From Myxococcales bacterium (lineage in GTDB: Bacteria; Myxococcota_A; Bradymonadia; UBA7976; UBA1532): DNA of 64,000 nucleotides. A program made the position numbers and the translations under genes. A model generated the notes under the pieces. It worked only from the letters and a program-made list of their open reading frames with translations. It searched no databases and was not told the origin of the DNA. The DNA lies in the NCBI GenBank assembly GCA_002731825.1, contig PCCS01000055.1, positions 1 to 64,000 on the forward strand, read 5' to 3'. The stretch's first letter is position 1. The number at the start of each line of letters is the position of its first letter. Shown one piece after another: positions 9,926 through 18,271 of the stretch.

Positions 9926-10507
9926 CTAGTTTTTGCGATCTTTAAAGCTGCCTGTCGTGGTGTCGACGCGAACCGTATCGCCCGCTTTGACAAATAAGGG
10001 CACTTGCAAGCGAACACCGGTCACCGTATGAGCCGTTGTCGTCACAGATCCGCTGGCTGTATCGCCGCGAGACCCCGGCTCAACGCTGTCGATTTCCAAT
10101 TCTACGAATTGGGGCAATTCAATCCCGACGACGGCGTCATTATAGAGTACGGCTTTGACGTCTAAGTTTTCAGTCAACCAGCGCTGTTCGTCCTCAATTT
10201 CATCACCTCTGATCTCAAACTGCTCGTAATTAGCGCTGTCCATGAAATGGTAGATGGTGTCATTTCCATCTGGCTCGCTGTACAAATATTGCGCGGCTCG
10301 CATCTGCAAATCAGGCTCAATAAATTTGTCCCCAGACTTAAACGATCGATCAGAGACCTGACCGGTCAATACGTTCTTCAAACGCGCCTTGACCAAGGTT
10401 GCAGCGCCACGGGCACTTGGGGTCTGGGTCGTTGTCTTCACAACGGTCCAAGGCGCCCCATCTAATTCGATCCGCAAGCCTTTTTTGAAGTCTGATGTGG
10501 TGAGCAT
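9926..10507 (-). CDS. efp: Elongation factor P (EF-P), EfpL-like tip loop
   Basis: Translation factor of 193 residues that relieves ribosome stalling at polyproline. The C-terminal OB domain carries the family signature, ending GDTVRVDTTTGSFKDR. The domain I tip loop reads TPSARGAATLVK, so the position that is modified Lys in E. coli EF-P appears to be Arg in a loop closely resembling E. coli YeiP/EfpL (SPTARGAATL). The rest matches canonical EF-P rather than EfpL. It lies about 60 bases downstream of the BMC shell gene on the same strand and may be cotranscribed. No EpmA, EpmB or EarP modification gene is in the window. Confidence 0.93.
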   Translation of the reverse strand: MLTTSDFKKGLRIELDGAPWTVVKTTTQTPSARGAATLVKARLKNVLTGQVSDRSFKSGDKFIEPDLQMRAAQYLYSEPDGNDTIYHFMDSANYEQFEIRGDEIEDEQRWLTENLDVKAVLYNDAVVGIELPQFVELEIDSVEPGSRGDTASGSVTTTAHTVTGVRLQVPLFVKAGDTVRVDTTTGSFKDRKN

Positions 10508-10567
10508 AGTCTCGTCTGCCTTTGATTGATTTGATTGATTTTGTCAGATTGGGGTGGTCAGTGTCTC

Positions 10568-11191
10568 TTAGCCCTGAAGGGGCTTGCCATCAATGCTTTC
10601 CAGACACGATCGGATGGCCTTTTCAGCCTCGTGAATATCAGCCTCATAGCCGCCGAGATAAAGGCGGCCATACTTGCCGAAAGTACGCACTTCAAGGAGA
10701 TTTACGTTGGCTGCCTTTTCCGCTTCATTTGCAGCGATACACGCATAACCCGCCGGTTCACACTCCATGACATAAAGGGTCTGCCCTTCGGTGATCATAT
10801 CGCCATGGCGCATCCGGTTGATCAGCATGGCCTGATGACCATCCAAGCCGGTTATCTGCTCGCTGGTACGAATGGCTGGCTTGTATCGGTCCGTCTCAGT
10901 CAATCCGAATTCTCCGAGAATCGCCTCACCCGCGGCTCGCACCTGTCCTTGGTCAAAACTGTGAATCTCGAGTACGCCAAATGAGCGCTCCACAATTTGC
11001 AACCCAGGCAACACGGAGGTTTTTTTAAGGGCGACATCAGTCACCGTATTGATAGCCAAACCGGGTGCGATTTCGACAAATAAGGCCGCTTGGCCTTCCA
11101 AGGGATTGAAACCGGGTACAACGGTTTGCAAAAAACCGGTCAGCTGTGGCTGAAGAACATCGATATATGTAAAAGTCCGTAAGTCGATCAC
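10568..11191 (-). CDS. Bacterial microcompartment tandem-domain shell protein (BMC-T)
   Basis: Two BMC domains in a 207-residue chain, the usual BMC-T length. Domain 1 runs from about residue 20 (ALFVEIAPGLAIN...VERSFGVLEIHS), domain 2 from about residue 130 (YVMECEPAGYACIAANEAEK...FGKYGRLYLGG). Such proteins form trimers with pseudohexameric symmetry in microcompartment shells. I choose GTG at 11191 because GGAG lies five bases upstream and the protein then starts at the family's usual position (IDLRTFTYID); the longer ATG at 11275 has no ribosome site and would add a Cys/Arg-rich leader. The style recalls Haliangium BMC-T proteins (from memory). No other shell or encapsulated enzyme gene lies in the window. 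Confidence 0.85.
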   Translation of the reverse strand: MIDLRTFTYIDVLQPQLTGFLQTVVPGFNPLEGQAALFVEIAPGLAINTVTDVALKKTSVLPGLQIVERSFGVLEIHSFDQGQVRAAGEAILGEFGLTETDRYKPAIRTSEQITGLDGHQAMLINRMRHGDMITEGQTLYVMECEPAGYACIAANEAEKAANVNLLEVRTFGKYGRLYLGGYEADIHEAEKAIRSCLESIDGKPLQG

Positions 11192-11755
11192 GATGGCTCC
11201 ATTGAGTTTATCGATGTCCGTACCAATACCGGGTCCGAGCGCAAGCCACAAGCGTCGCAGACAAGATCGTCGCATTAGTTTATGCCATCGACGATTTCCA
11301 TATTTTGATCTGCAACTCGGCCAAGGACGGTCTTAAGCCTGAGCATAAACTCAGATTCGGGGGTCAATGTGAACTTCAAGGACCTTGCAGCGCGCGGCAA
11401 CAGTAGCCATCGATATTATGGGGGACGATGAGACGGTTCGCGACCGTTTATGTGCTCGTATTAGCGAACTCGCAAAGCTACTGCGGCCGGCGCCGATGGG
11501 CCCAACCTTTCGGGTGATTGTCGGTGATGAACCAACCGTTTTAAAATGGGCTGAGGCCCTTTTTAAAGAGCGGTTTCCACGTCCCTGCAATTCGGCCGCC
11601 CACGGTCCCTGACGGGACATGCCGACTCCGAATCACTTTGAGTTCAGCACACGCCCGTTCTCAGATTCGGGCACTCTACGACGCCTTGAGAGCCACTCCT
11701 CCATAGACGTGAACTGAAACACCAGGTATAGGTTCAGAAGTGAAGAGGAGCACCT
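11192..11755. other. Divergent gap between BMC-T gene and large lipoprotein
   Basis: A 564-base gap with one possible small plus-strand gene (listed separately). The region upstream of the lipoprotein carries a good ribosome site, AAGAGGAG at 11743-11750, five bases from its ATG. I see a weak TATAGG but no convincing -35 box. Confidence 0.5.
11418..11612 (+). CDS. Possible small hypothetical protein
   Basis: A 64-residue frame from ATG 11418 (an alternative TTG start is at 11385) with protein-like composition: amphipathic N-terminal half ([19 protein letters not shown]) and a strand-like FRVIVGDEP. No strong ribosome site precedes the ATG, and an overlapping minus-strand frame of similar length exists. 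It may be a real small gene or chance. Function unknown. Confidence 0.3.
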   Translation: MGDDETVRDRLCARISELAKLLRPAPMGPTFRVIVGDEPTVLKWAEALFKERFPRPCNSAAHGP

Positions 11756-14700
11756 ATGACGCGAAGGCTAGCACTAAGTACGCTGATTCTCTTGGCGGTT
11801 GCCTGTGACGATCCATCAGAGAGCGGCGTCATCATCGTTCCCGATTCAGCCCAAGACCAATCCACTGGGCTGGATTCGACACCTGTCGACCGAGGCATTT
11901 TGACGGACCAGGCCACACAAGATCAAGGTCAGAATCTCGACGCCTTAGTCGACGCCGAGACCGACATGTTCATCGCCAAAGCATGCAATGATGAAATCGA
12001 TAATGACAGCGATGATCTGATCGACTACCCGCTGGACCCAGGCTGTAGCAGCCTAGAGGATGACAACGAACTCGACCCTGATTTATCGGCTTGCTCCGAT
12101 GGTCAGGACAACGACGACGACGGCCGGACCGATTTCCCTGATGATCCAGGCTGCAGTTCCAGTGGAGATGTCAACGAGTCCAACCTGTGTTCCGACGCGT
12201 TCGAATTTAAAGACCTGACTGGACACGCCCGTTATGCCGGCACGACGGATGGAGCAAACTCGACCTTGAATGTCTGCCGAAACAACGCAGCACCAGAACT
12301 GATTTTCCAGTTTACGATCAGAGACCAAGTCGAACGCGTTCGCGTCGATACAGCGGGCTCGAGTTTTGACACATTGCTCGGCATTTGGCGTGAGTGCGAT
12401 GATCCGACCACCGAGATTGTATGCAATGATGATGTGGCCTTCGACACTCGAACCAGCGAGGTGGTCCTCGAGACTCCGACGCCTGGTGATTACTATATTT
12501 TAGTCGATGGACATGGGTCTGAATCCGGTCCTTTTGAACTTAATATCAGGGGTGAACTGGGGCTTAATCAACCGTGTTCGAGCGACGATCAGGGCTTGAA
12601 CTGGATCGTCTGCGGCCTTGGGTTGGCCTGTCGCGATGGGCGTTGCCAAACCGCACAATGTTCTGATGGACTCGACAATGATGGCAACGGTAGATTCGAC
12701 TATCCGAACGACCCTGGCTGTGATTCGGAAGACGACAATCAAGAACAGCTGGCCGGTAACATACCCCAATGTGCCGACGGTGCGGACAATGACTTTGATG
12801 GCCGAGTTGACTATCCGAACGATCCTGATTGCACCTCGGCAGCCGACGATGACGAGAGTTCTCCGCCAGCGTGCCGCGACGAACGCGATAACGACGGTGA
12901 TGGCTTAATTGATCTGGATGACCCTGGGTGTAATGGCGATCCTGATCGCTTCAGCGAATTCAATCTACCAGCCTGTCGCAACAATATAGATGACGATGAC
13001 GATGGTCTCACCGATTACCCAAATGATCCGGGATGCGCCGAGCGAAACGATCCTGATGAAACGGATCCGGACCCATTGCCACAATGTGCAGATGGCGTGG
13101 ACAACGATGAGGATGGTTTCACAGATTTCCCCGATGATGCTGAGAGCTGTTTAAGCGCGGCTGATGACACCGAAAATGACCCCTGCCTAAACCTAGAGCC
13201 TCGGGAGGTAACGGGCTTATCGAGAACACGGGGTAATACCGCTGAAAAGCCCAATAATTTTGAAGGGAGCTGCAGACAGCCAAGCGGACGGGAAGATGTG
13301 CTTCTTTGGCGAGTCGATGACGGGTTCGCGTTGCAAGGACTCATCCTCGATACTCGCGACAGCGATTTCGACACCCACATCTACGTGCGGTCGAGCTGCC
13401 GCGCAGATTCAGAAATCGCCTGCGATGACAATGGAGGCGGTGGTTTCACATCCCGAATTGAGCTCGGGCCACAGCCCGTTGGGACCGAGCTCTACATCTT
13501 CATCGATGGCTCGCCAGACAGTTCCGGAATTTGGCGTATTCGACTCACGGGGAAGCTGGCGGAAGGCCAGGACTGCGGTAGCCGACGAGACTATGTTTGC
13601 GGAGATGGACTCACCTGTGAAGACACACCCAATGGTCAACGCTGTGCGCGGGCCCGCTGTGGGGATGAGATAGACAACGATAATGATGGATTTATAGACT
13701 ACCCCAACGACCCGGGCTGTGACACGCCCAACGACATGGACGAAGCCGATCCGGCCGTGCGCCCTGCATGCAGCAATGGCATTGATGACGATGGAGATGG
13801 CTTGACAGACTTTGGTCAAGACGACCGCTGTGACAGTGCAGCGGACCCTTTCGAAGGTCCAGATTGTGCAGATGGAATCGACAATGACGAAGATGGTGCG
13901 ACGGACTACGACCGAGACCGTGATGGCAACAGTGGTCCAAACCGAGATGCCGAATGCGTCTGTGCCAATGATCCGTTAGAGGCAGATCAGCCCGACTGTT
14001 CTGACCATTGCGACAACGATGGGGATGGTCTCATCGATCTGGCCGACCCAGGCTGCCAAGATGATCCGGATCGAAATAGCGAGTTCAACGCGCCACAATG
14101 CCGAGACTTCATAGACAATAATCAAGATGGTCGAACCGACTATCCAAATGATCCCAGCTGTAACTTCCAAGATGCGCCCTTAGAACGCGATGTTGGCGAC
14201 AACCCAGACTGTCTAGACGAAGTCGATAACGACGGTGACGGACGGATTGACCATCCCAATGATCCCGGCTGTACATCCGCAGCCGATGAGGACGAAAGAG
14301 CAACGTGTGATTCAGACCTAACGGTCTTTGCAAGGGACGGTTCAATGATGGGTGATACATCCACCGGCATGGCGGAGAATCAAGGGACTTGTGGATTCGA
14401 CGGTGGGTCACCTGAGACCATCTATCGCTTACCAGTCCCCTATCCAGCCCGTGTCGTTATCGATACATTCGGATCCAGCTTCAATACGGTCTTATACGCT
14501 CGATCAAGTTGTGAAGCAGAAATCATTTGCCCTGACCCAGAGATGGAGCCGCCCATCGACGCTGGCGTTGCTCCAGATGCCCAAGTCGAAAGGGATATTG
14601 ATCTTGGGATTGATGGTGGTGGTCTCGATGATGCTATGGCCGATGCAGGGACACCGACAGACTTTGGCCTAGACGCTCTGCCCGACTCTCCGGATGCGGA

Positions 14701-15208
14701 TGTCGATGTAGATGATGCCGGCCGCAGCCCGAACAACGACATGGGTCTCGACATGAGTGTCGACATGGCTCTCGACATGAGTGTCGACATGGCCGTAGAC
14801 ATGGCTCTCGACGTGAGTGTCGACATGGCCGTAGACATGGCTCTCGACATGAGGGTCGATATGGCCGTAGACATGGCTCTCGACATGACCGTAGATGCGG
14901 GCGTGGAGCCCGTCGGTTTCAACGAGCCGGACCTGGCGCCAATCCCCTGCCTCCCCGGGCCCACCCAACTCGCCTGCAATGACAATTCAAACGGCATCCA
15001 AAGCCAGATAGATTTTGCTTGGAACGGCGGGGATATATTTGTTTTTGTCGATGGCTTTGGCCGTCTTTTCGGTCGATATAGAGTACAAGCCAGCGCCACC
15101 TATCCGCGCGGTGGACAATGCGGACCAATTCTCTTCGATTATGCGAGCTGCGAGGCGGGTACTCAGTGCCAGCTGGACATCGGCCGCGGCATATCGACGT
15201 GTCAGTGA
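11756..15208 (+). CDS. Large surface lipoprotein with Asp-rich repeats and PPC-like domains
   Basis: 1150 residues, signal ending LLAVAC, then an Asp/Thr/Gln-rich linker. Thirteen or so repeats follow the plan C-x-DGxDNDxDGxxDYPNDPGC, probably calcium-binding, arranged in blocks around three beta-sandwich domains that resemble bacterial pre-peptidase C-terminal (PPC) modules, each with VRVDTAGSSFDTLL-like and ILVDG-like strands. The third PPC-like domain is interrupted at about residues 925-1069 by an Asp/Met-rich low-complexity insert encoded by a 12-base repeat. The ribosome site AAGAGGAG supports the start. Likely outer-membrane surface protein; function unknown. The adjacent kinase gene begins nine bases downstream. 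Confidence 0.8.
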   Translation: MTRRLALSTLILLAVACDDPSESGVIIVPDSAQDQSTGLDSTPVDRGILTDQATQDQGQNLDALVDAETDMFIAKACNDEIDNDSDDLIDYPLDPGCSSLEDDNELDPDLSACSDGQDNDDDGRTDFPDDPGCSSSGDVNESNLCSDAFEFKDLTGHARYAGTTDGANSTLNVCRNNAAPELIFQFTIRDQVERVRVDTAGSSFDTLLGIWRECDDPTTEIVCNDDVAFDTRTSEVVLETPTPGDYYILVDGHGSESGPFELNIRGELGLNQPCSSDDQGLNWIVCGLGLACRDGRCQTAQCSDGLDNDGNGRFDYPNDPGCDSEDDNQEQLAGNIPQCADGADNDFDGRVDYPNDPDCTSAADDDESSPPACRDERDNDGDGLIDLDDPGCNGDPDRFSEFNLPACRNNIDDDDDGLTDYPNDPGCAERNDPDETDPDPLPQCADGVDNDEDGFTDFPDDAESCLSAADDTENDPCLNLEPREVTGLSRTRGNTAEKPNNFEGSCRQPSGREDVLLWRVDDGFALQGLILDTRDSDFDTHIYVRSSCRADSEIACDDNGGGGFTSRIELGPQPVGTELYIFIDGSPDSSGIWRIRLTGKLAEGQDCGSRRDYVCGDGLTCEDTPNGQRCARARCGDEIDNDNDGFIDYPNDPGCDTPNDMDEADPAVRPACSNGIDDDGDGLTDFGQDDRCDSAADPFEGPDCADGIDNDEDGATDYDRDRDGNSGPNRDAECVCANDPLEADQPDCSDHCDNDGDGLIDLADPGCQDDPDRNSEFNAPQCRDFIDNNQDGRTDYPNDPSCNFQDAPLERDVGDNPDCLDEVDNDGDGRIDHPNDPGCTSAADEDERATCDSDLTVFARDGSMMGDTSTGMAENQGTCGFDGGSPETIYRLPVPYPARVVIDTFGSSFNTVLYARSSCEAEIICPDPEMEPPIDAGVAPDAQVERDIDLGIDGGGLDDAMADAGTPTDFGLDALPDSPDADVDVDDAGRSPNNDMGLDMSVDMALDMSVDMAVDMALDVSVDMAVDMALDMRVDMAVDMALDMTVDAGVEPVGFNEPDLAPIPCLPGPTQLACNDNSNGIQSQIDFAWNGGDIFVFVDGFGRLFGRYRVQASATYPRGGQCGPILFDYASCEAGTQCQLDIGRGISTCQ
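14738..14893 (+). repeat. 12-base tandem repeat, 13 copies, with 36-base higher order
   Basis: Thirteen contiguous 12-mers related to GACATGGCTCTC, GACATGAGTGTC and GACATGGCCGTA. From the middle on they recur in an ordered 36-base triplet. They encode Asp-Met-x-x units inside the interrupted third PPC-like domain of the lipoprotein. The unit length preserves frame. Confidence 0.95.
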
Positions 15209-15216
15209 TGGACTAA

Positions 15217-15834
15217 ATGGCAGGACCTCGAAAATACATTGCTGTCGCTGGCAACATCGGTGCAGGTAAATCGACGCTGGTGGATTTTTTACGCTATCGA
15301 TTCGAGTTGACGCCATTCCATGAACCCAATGATGAAAATCCATTTCTCACACGGTTCTATGGCGATATGAAACGCTGGTCATTTCCGAGCCAGATGTATT
15401 TCTTGGCACACAAATTTCGTCTGCACCAAGAGTTGACTGACCACCCGGGAACGGTTGTTCAAGATCGAACGATCTATGAAGATGCAGAAATCTTCGCAGA
15501 AAACCTGTATCGATCTCGCCAGATGTCAAAAGACGAGTACCAAACCTACCGGGATATGTATTCGGCCATTGTGAAAACCCTGAGACCCCCCGACCTGATG
15601 ATTTACCTTCGCGCTGAAGTCCGCACTGTACGAAAGCGAATCCGGCTGCGTGGGCGTCCAGAAGAACAAGATATCCCTCTGCGCTACATACGTCGTCTGC
15701 ATACGCTCTACGAAGAGTGGTTCGAGCGCTATGACAGGTCACCCACGCTGGTCATTCAAGTCGATAAGTTAGACTATATCCAAGATATGGTGGACCGCAT
15801 CGAAGTCATTAAGACCATCCAAAAATACCTCTGA
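15217..15834 (+). CDS. Deoxynucleoside kinase
   Basis: Salvage kinase of 205 residues that phosphorylates deoxynucleosides using NTP. The P-loop GNIGAGKST is at residues 12-20, followed by a substrate-binding HEPNDENPF segment, the DRTIYED motif near residue 84 and an Arg-rich lid (RKRIRLRGRPEEQD) near residue 138. Family members include deoxyadenosine and deoxyguanosine kinases; the base preference cannot be read here. It starts nine bases after the large lipoprotein gene but is not functionally related to it. Confidence 0.88.
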   Translation: MAGPRKYIAVAGNIGAGKSTLVDFLRYRFELTPFHEPNDENPFLTRFYGDMKRWSFPSQMYFLAHKFRLHQELTDHPGTVVQDRTIYEDAEIFAENLYRSRQMSKDEYQTYRDMYSAIVKTLRPPDLMIYLRAEVRTVRKRIRLRGRPEEQDIPLRYIRRLHTLYEEWFERYDRSPTLVIQVDKLDYIQDMVDRIEVIKTIQKYL

Positions 15835-15836
15835 GG

Positions 15837-15870
15837 GGCGAGTCCTATTGGCTTGGAAAGCGCACTCGCC
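15837..15870. terminator. Inverted repeat between convergent genes, possible terminator
   Basis: GGCGAGT (15837-15843) and ACTCGCC (15864-15870) form a 7-base-pair stem with a 20-base loop filling the gap between the convergent kinase and lectin-like lipoprotein genes. The T run after it is weak (TTAAT), so it could be a weak bidirectional terminator. Confidence 0.4.
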
Positions 15871-17007
15871 TTAATCACATCCCGGACGACCGGATTGGTC
15901 ACACAGTACGCCCACTTCGCAATCGGTGCGGCCTCGGAGTAAACCATCGCCCGATAAACCTGCACAAATTGCATCATCGGTTGGATGACCATCTGCCCAA
16001 AGTTGTTCATCGATAAGTTGATCGTTCTGCGACCAACGCCATCGACCGTCATCACTCCGATACGCCCCCACCAAAACTGATTCTATTTGAGCTGATTGCG
16101 GAAACAATGCGTCAGTCAAGCGAACGATGTTTGATTCTGTGAAGGAGCCCAGTTGGCCCTCTTGCGAGACGCAGCGGTCTCGGTCGGCGCAATACATCAA
16201 ACCTCGATAACCTAAATGTCTGCATGCAGTGCAAACTGAGTAGACGGACAGACCATTATCACTCAGGGGGTCGCTGGTCCCAAACAACCCGTGAGTAAAT
16301 TCGTCAGGGCCGCATTGACCCGCCGAGTTGACTTTCCGTCGACAGACGAACCCGCCTGACTCCGGCACGCATTGAGCATTTTCAACACAGTCGCATCCGG
16401 CACCACAGCTGTCCCCGAGCCCTTGCTGGCCAGTGGCGACACAAATGGCAGTCCGGCCACCGATTGGCACCGCACAACGGGTATTCGATGGGCACGTCGA
16501 ATCCACATTGTCGGCAAATCGACACGGTAGAGCACATGCACCAATTTCTGGCCGGTCGGTAATGGTGATCGAGCAGCTAGAAAAGCCCGACAGAGGATGT
16601 TGATACTCCGCATTGACCGTCGTCTGCATGCAATCATCACTGCTGTCGGCTCGGGTTGGATCGCAAAATCGAAGACAGCGCGAGATCCCAAGATAACGAA
16701 TGCAACCCAGACCCGCAGCACAAAGGGTGGCCCCGTCAATATTTGCGAGATCAGAACCTGGTTCCACTCCCGTGCATCGACCCCCCTCGGAAATCTGTCC
16801 AACGGCTGTGACACAAATGGGTGCGCCCAACGCATCCAAGGCGCACGTCTGGCCAGTGGTACAACCAGATTGCCGTTGCGGATTACACTGCTGCTCGCTG
16901 GCCGTTGACGGACATCCAGTCAGGATAAACAACACCAAACACGAGAGGGACACGGACAATACGCGCCCGCAGACGACCGATAGACTGCGATTGGCGGTCA
17001 TCGCCAT
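15871..17007 (-). CDS. Cys-rich lipoprotein with C-type-lectin-like C-terminus
   Basis: About 378 residues. The frame runs further upstream, but ATG 17007 gives a compact lipoprotein signal ending FILTGC; nearby ATGs at 17040 and 17055 are alternatives. The middle is Cys-rich with EGF-like or metal-binding spacing (CTTGQTC, GLGDSCGAGCDC). The last 100 residues follow a C-type-lectin-like plan: C...EGQLGSF, then GRWRW, an acidic loop, then ICAGLSGDGLLRG, ending DCEVGVLCD. Such domains bind ligands or proteins extracellularly. Divergent from queG with a 67-base gap. Specific function unknown. Confidence 0.65.
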   Translation of the reverse strand: MAMTANRSLSVVCGRVLSVSLSCLVLFILTGCPSTASEQQCNPQRQSGCTTGQTCALDALGAPICVTAVGQISEGGRCTGVEPGSDLANIDGATLCAAGLGCIRYLGISRCLRFCDPTRADSSDDCMQTTVNAEYQHPLSGFSSCSITITDRPEIGACALPCRFADNVDSTCPSNTRCAVPIGGRTAICVATGQQGLGDSCGAGCDCVENAQCVPESGGFVCRRKVNSAGQCGPDEFTHGLFGTSDPLSDNGLSVYSVCTACRHLGYRGLMYCADRDRCVSQEGQLGSFTESNIVRLTDALFPQSAQIESVLVGAYRSDDGRWRWSQNDQLIDEQLWADGHPTDDAICAGLSGDGLLRGRTDCEVGVLCDQSGRPGCD

Positions 17008-17074
17008 GCAAGACCACTGATGAAGAATTGATGTCGACATTTGATACTCGCTCATACACAGGGCATGATGACAC

Positions 17075-18181
17075 ATGCTCAAGTTCGAAGATATCAAAAC
17101 ACGTGCCGCTGCATTGGGATTCAGCGGGGTCGGTGTCGCCCCCGTAGAACCCATTGGGGGCGGTTGGTTTGCCCCCCATGCGGAGCGGGTCAAGTCTTGG
17201 GTTGAACACGGCGAGCATGCGGACATGGAATGGATCGCAAAGCGCCTAGACGAGCGTGTTGTCCCAGACCGACTTTTACCGGGCGTCAGATCGGCGATCA
17301 TCTTATGGATGAATCACAAAACACCAACGCCCAAGCGGCCAGACGGTCAAGTCGGTCGAGTCGCGGCCTATGCATGGGGTCGGGACTACCACAACGTGGT
17401 GCGCAAGGCCTTCAGAAAGTTAGAACGCTGGATGTTTCAGGAGTCGCCCGCACTCAGGCGCTACGTGAGTATCGATACAGGCGCAATTCTTGAACGCGCC
17501 TTCGGAGAGCGCAGCTCAGTGGGATGGATCGGACGCTCCACCATGCTCATCAATCCGGAGCTGGGTACCTTTGGATCACTGGCTGTGATGTTCATCGATC
17601 AAGATTTCCCAATTGACGCACAGACCCATCCATTTCGATGCGGACACTGCGTTGACTGCATCACAGCCTGTCCCACCGGTGCCCTCACCGAGGGTCGCTT
17701 GGATGCCCGCAAGTGCATCAGCTATTGGACCATCGAACATCGTGGTCTCATCCCGGTTGAGATGCGCTCACAGCTGGGCGACTGGGTCTTTGGTTGCGAC
17801 ATCTGCCAGGATGTGTGCCCCTGGAATAATAAAGCACCAAGAGCCGACCCTGAGATTTGGAAACCCAAATCGGACCACGCATGGCCCGACCTTGTCGATT
17901 GGCTTAAAACCCCCGCCGATGAATTGAATGACCGATTCCTCGGCAGTCCCCTCCGCCGAGCTGGAGGCCAGGGTCTACGACGAAATGCCCTTATCGTACT
18001 GGCCAATACGAAAACAGTATCCGCCCTCGACCTGATCGAATCTGTTGCCGTAAACGATCCTGACCCAGTGATCAGAGCGACAGCTGTCTGGGCGGCCCAC
18101 TCGATGGGCAGCATAAAGGTCTTAGCTGCCGCGAGAGGCGATGGTGATCCCATGGTCCGCGCCGAAGTCAGAACAAAGTGA
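17075..18181 (+). CDS. queG: Epoxyqueuosine reductase
   Basis: Cobalamin- and iron-sulfur-dependent enzyme catalysing the last step of queuosine formation in tRNA, 368 residues as usual. Two 4Fe-4S clusters are seen: CGHCVDCITACPTGAL near residues 189-204 and CDICQDVCPWN near 244-254. The N-terminal half is the cobalamin-binding fold, the C-terminal part HEAT-like helices (LRRNALIVLANT...VIRATAVWAA). Start ATG 17075. It stands alone, with no other queuosine genes here. Confidence 0.95.
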   Translation: MLKFEDIKTRAAALGFSGVGVAPVEPIGGGWFAPHAERVKSWVEHGEHADMEWIAKRLDERVVPDRLLPGVRSAIILWMNHKTPTPKRPDGQVGRVAAYAWGRDYHNVVRKAFRKLERWMFQESPALRRYVSIDTGAILERAFGERSSVGWIGRSTMLINPELGTFGSLAVMFIDQDFPIDAQTHPFRCGHCVDCITACPTGALTEGRLDARKCISYWTIEHRGLIPVEMRSQLGDWVFGCDICQDVCPWNNKAPRADPEIWKPKSDHAWPDLVDWLKTPADELNDRFLGSPLRRAGGQGLRRNALIVLANTKTVSALDLIESVAVNDPDPVIRATAVWAAHSMGSIKVLAAARGDGDPMVRAEVRTK

Positions 18182-18271
18182 CTCAAACGCGGCTGAGAAT
18201 GCGCTCGACGGTTGCCTAAGTAAATCGAATCATGTACCGACTAATGACGACATATTTTGGAGATTGTGCTG

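Noticed and set aside
14440-15099. Minus-strand frame of 219 codons rich in Ser-Met-Ala repeats
   Set aside because: It is the antisense shadow of the 12-base repeat and of the lipoprotein's PPC-like domain; composition is low complexity with no start signal.
17008-17301. Upstream extension of the lectin-like lipoprotein frame
   Set aside because: It would run antisense into queG and place the lipobox about 130 residues inside the protein.
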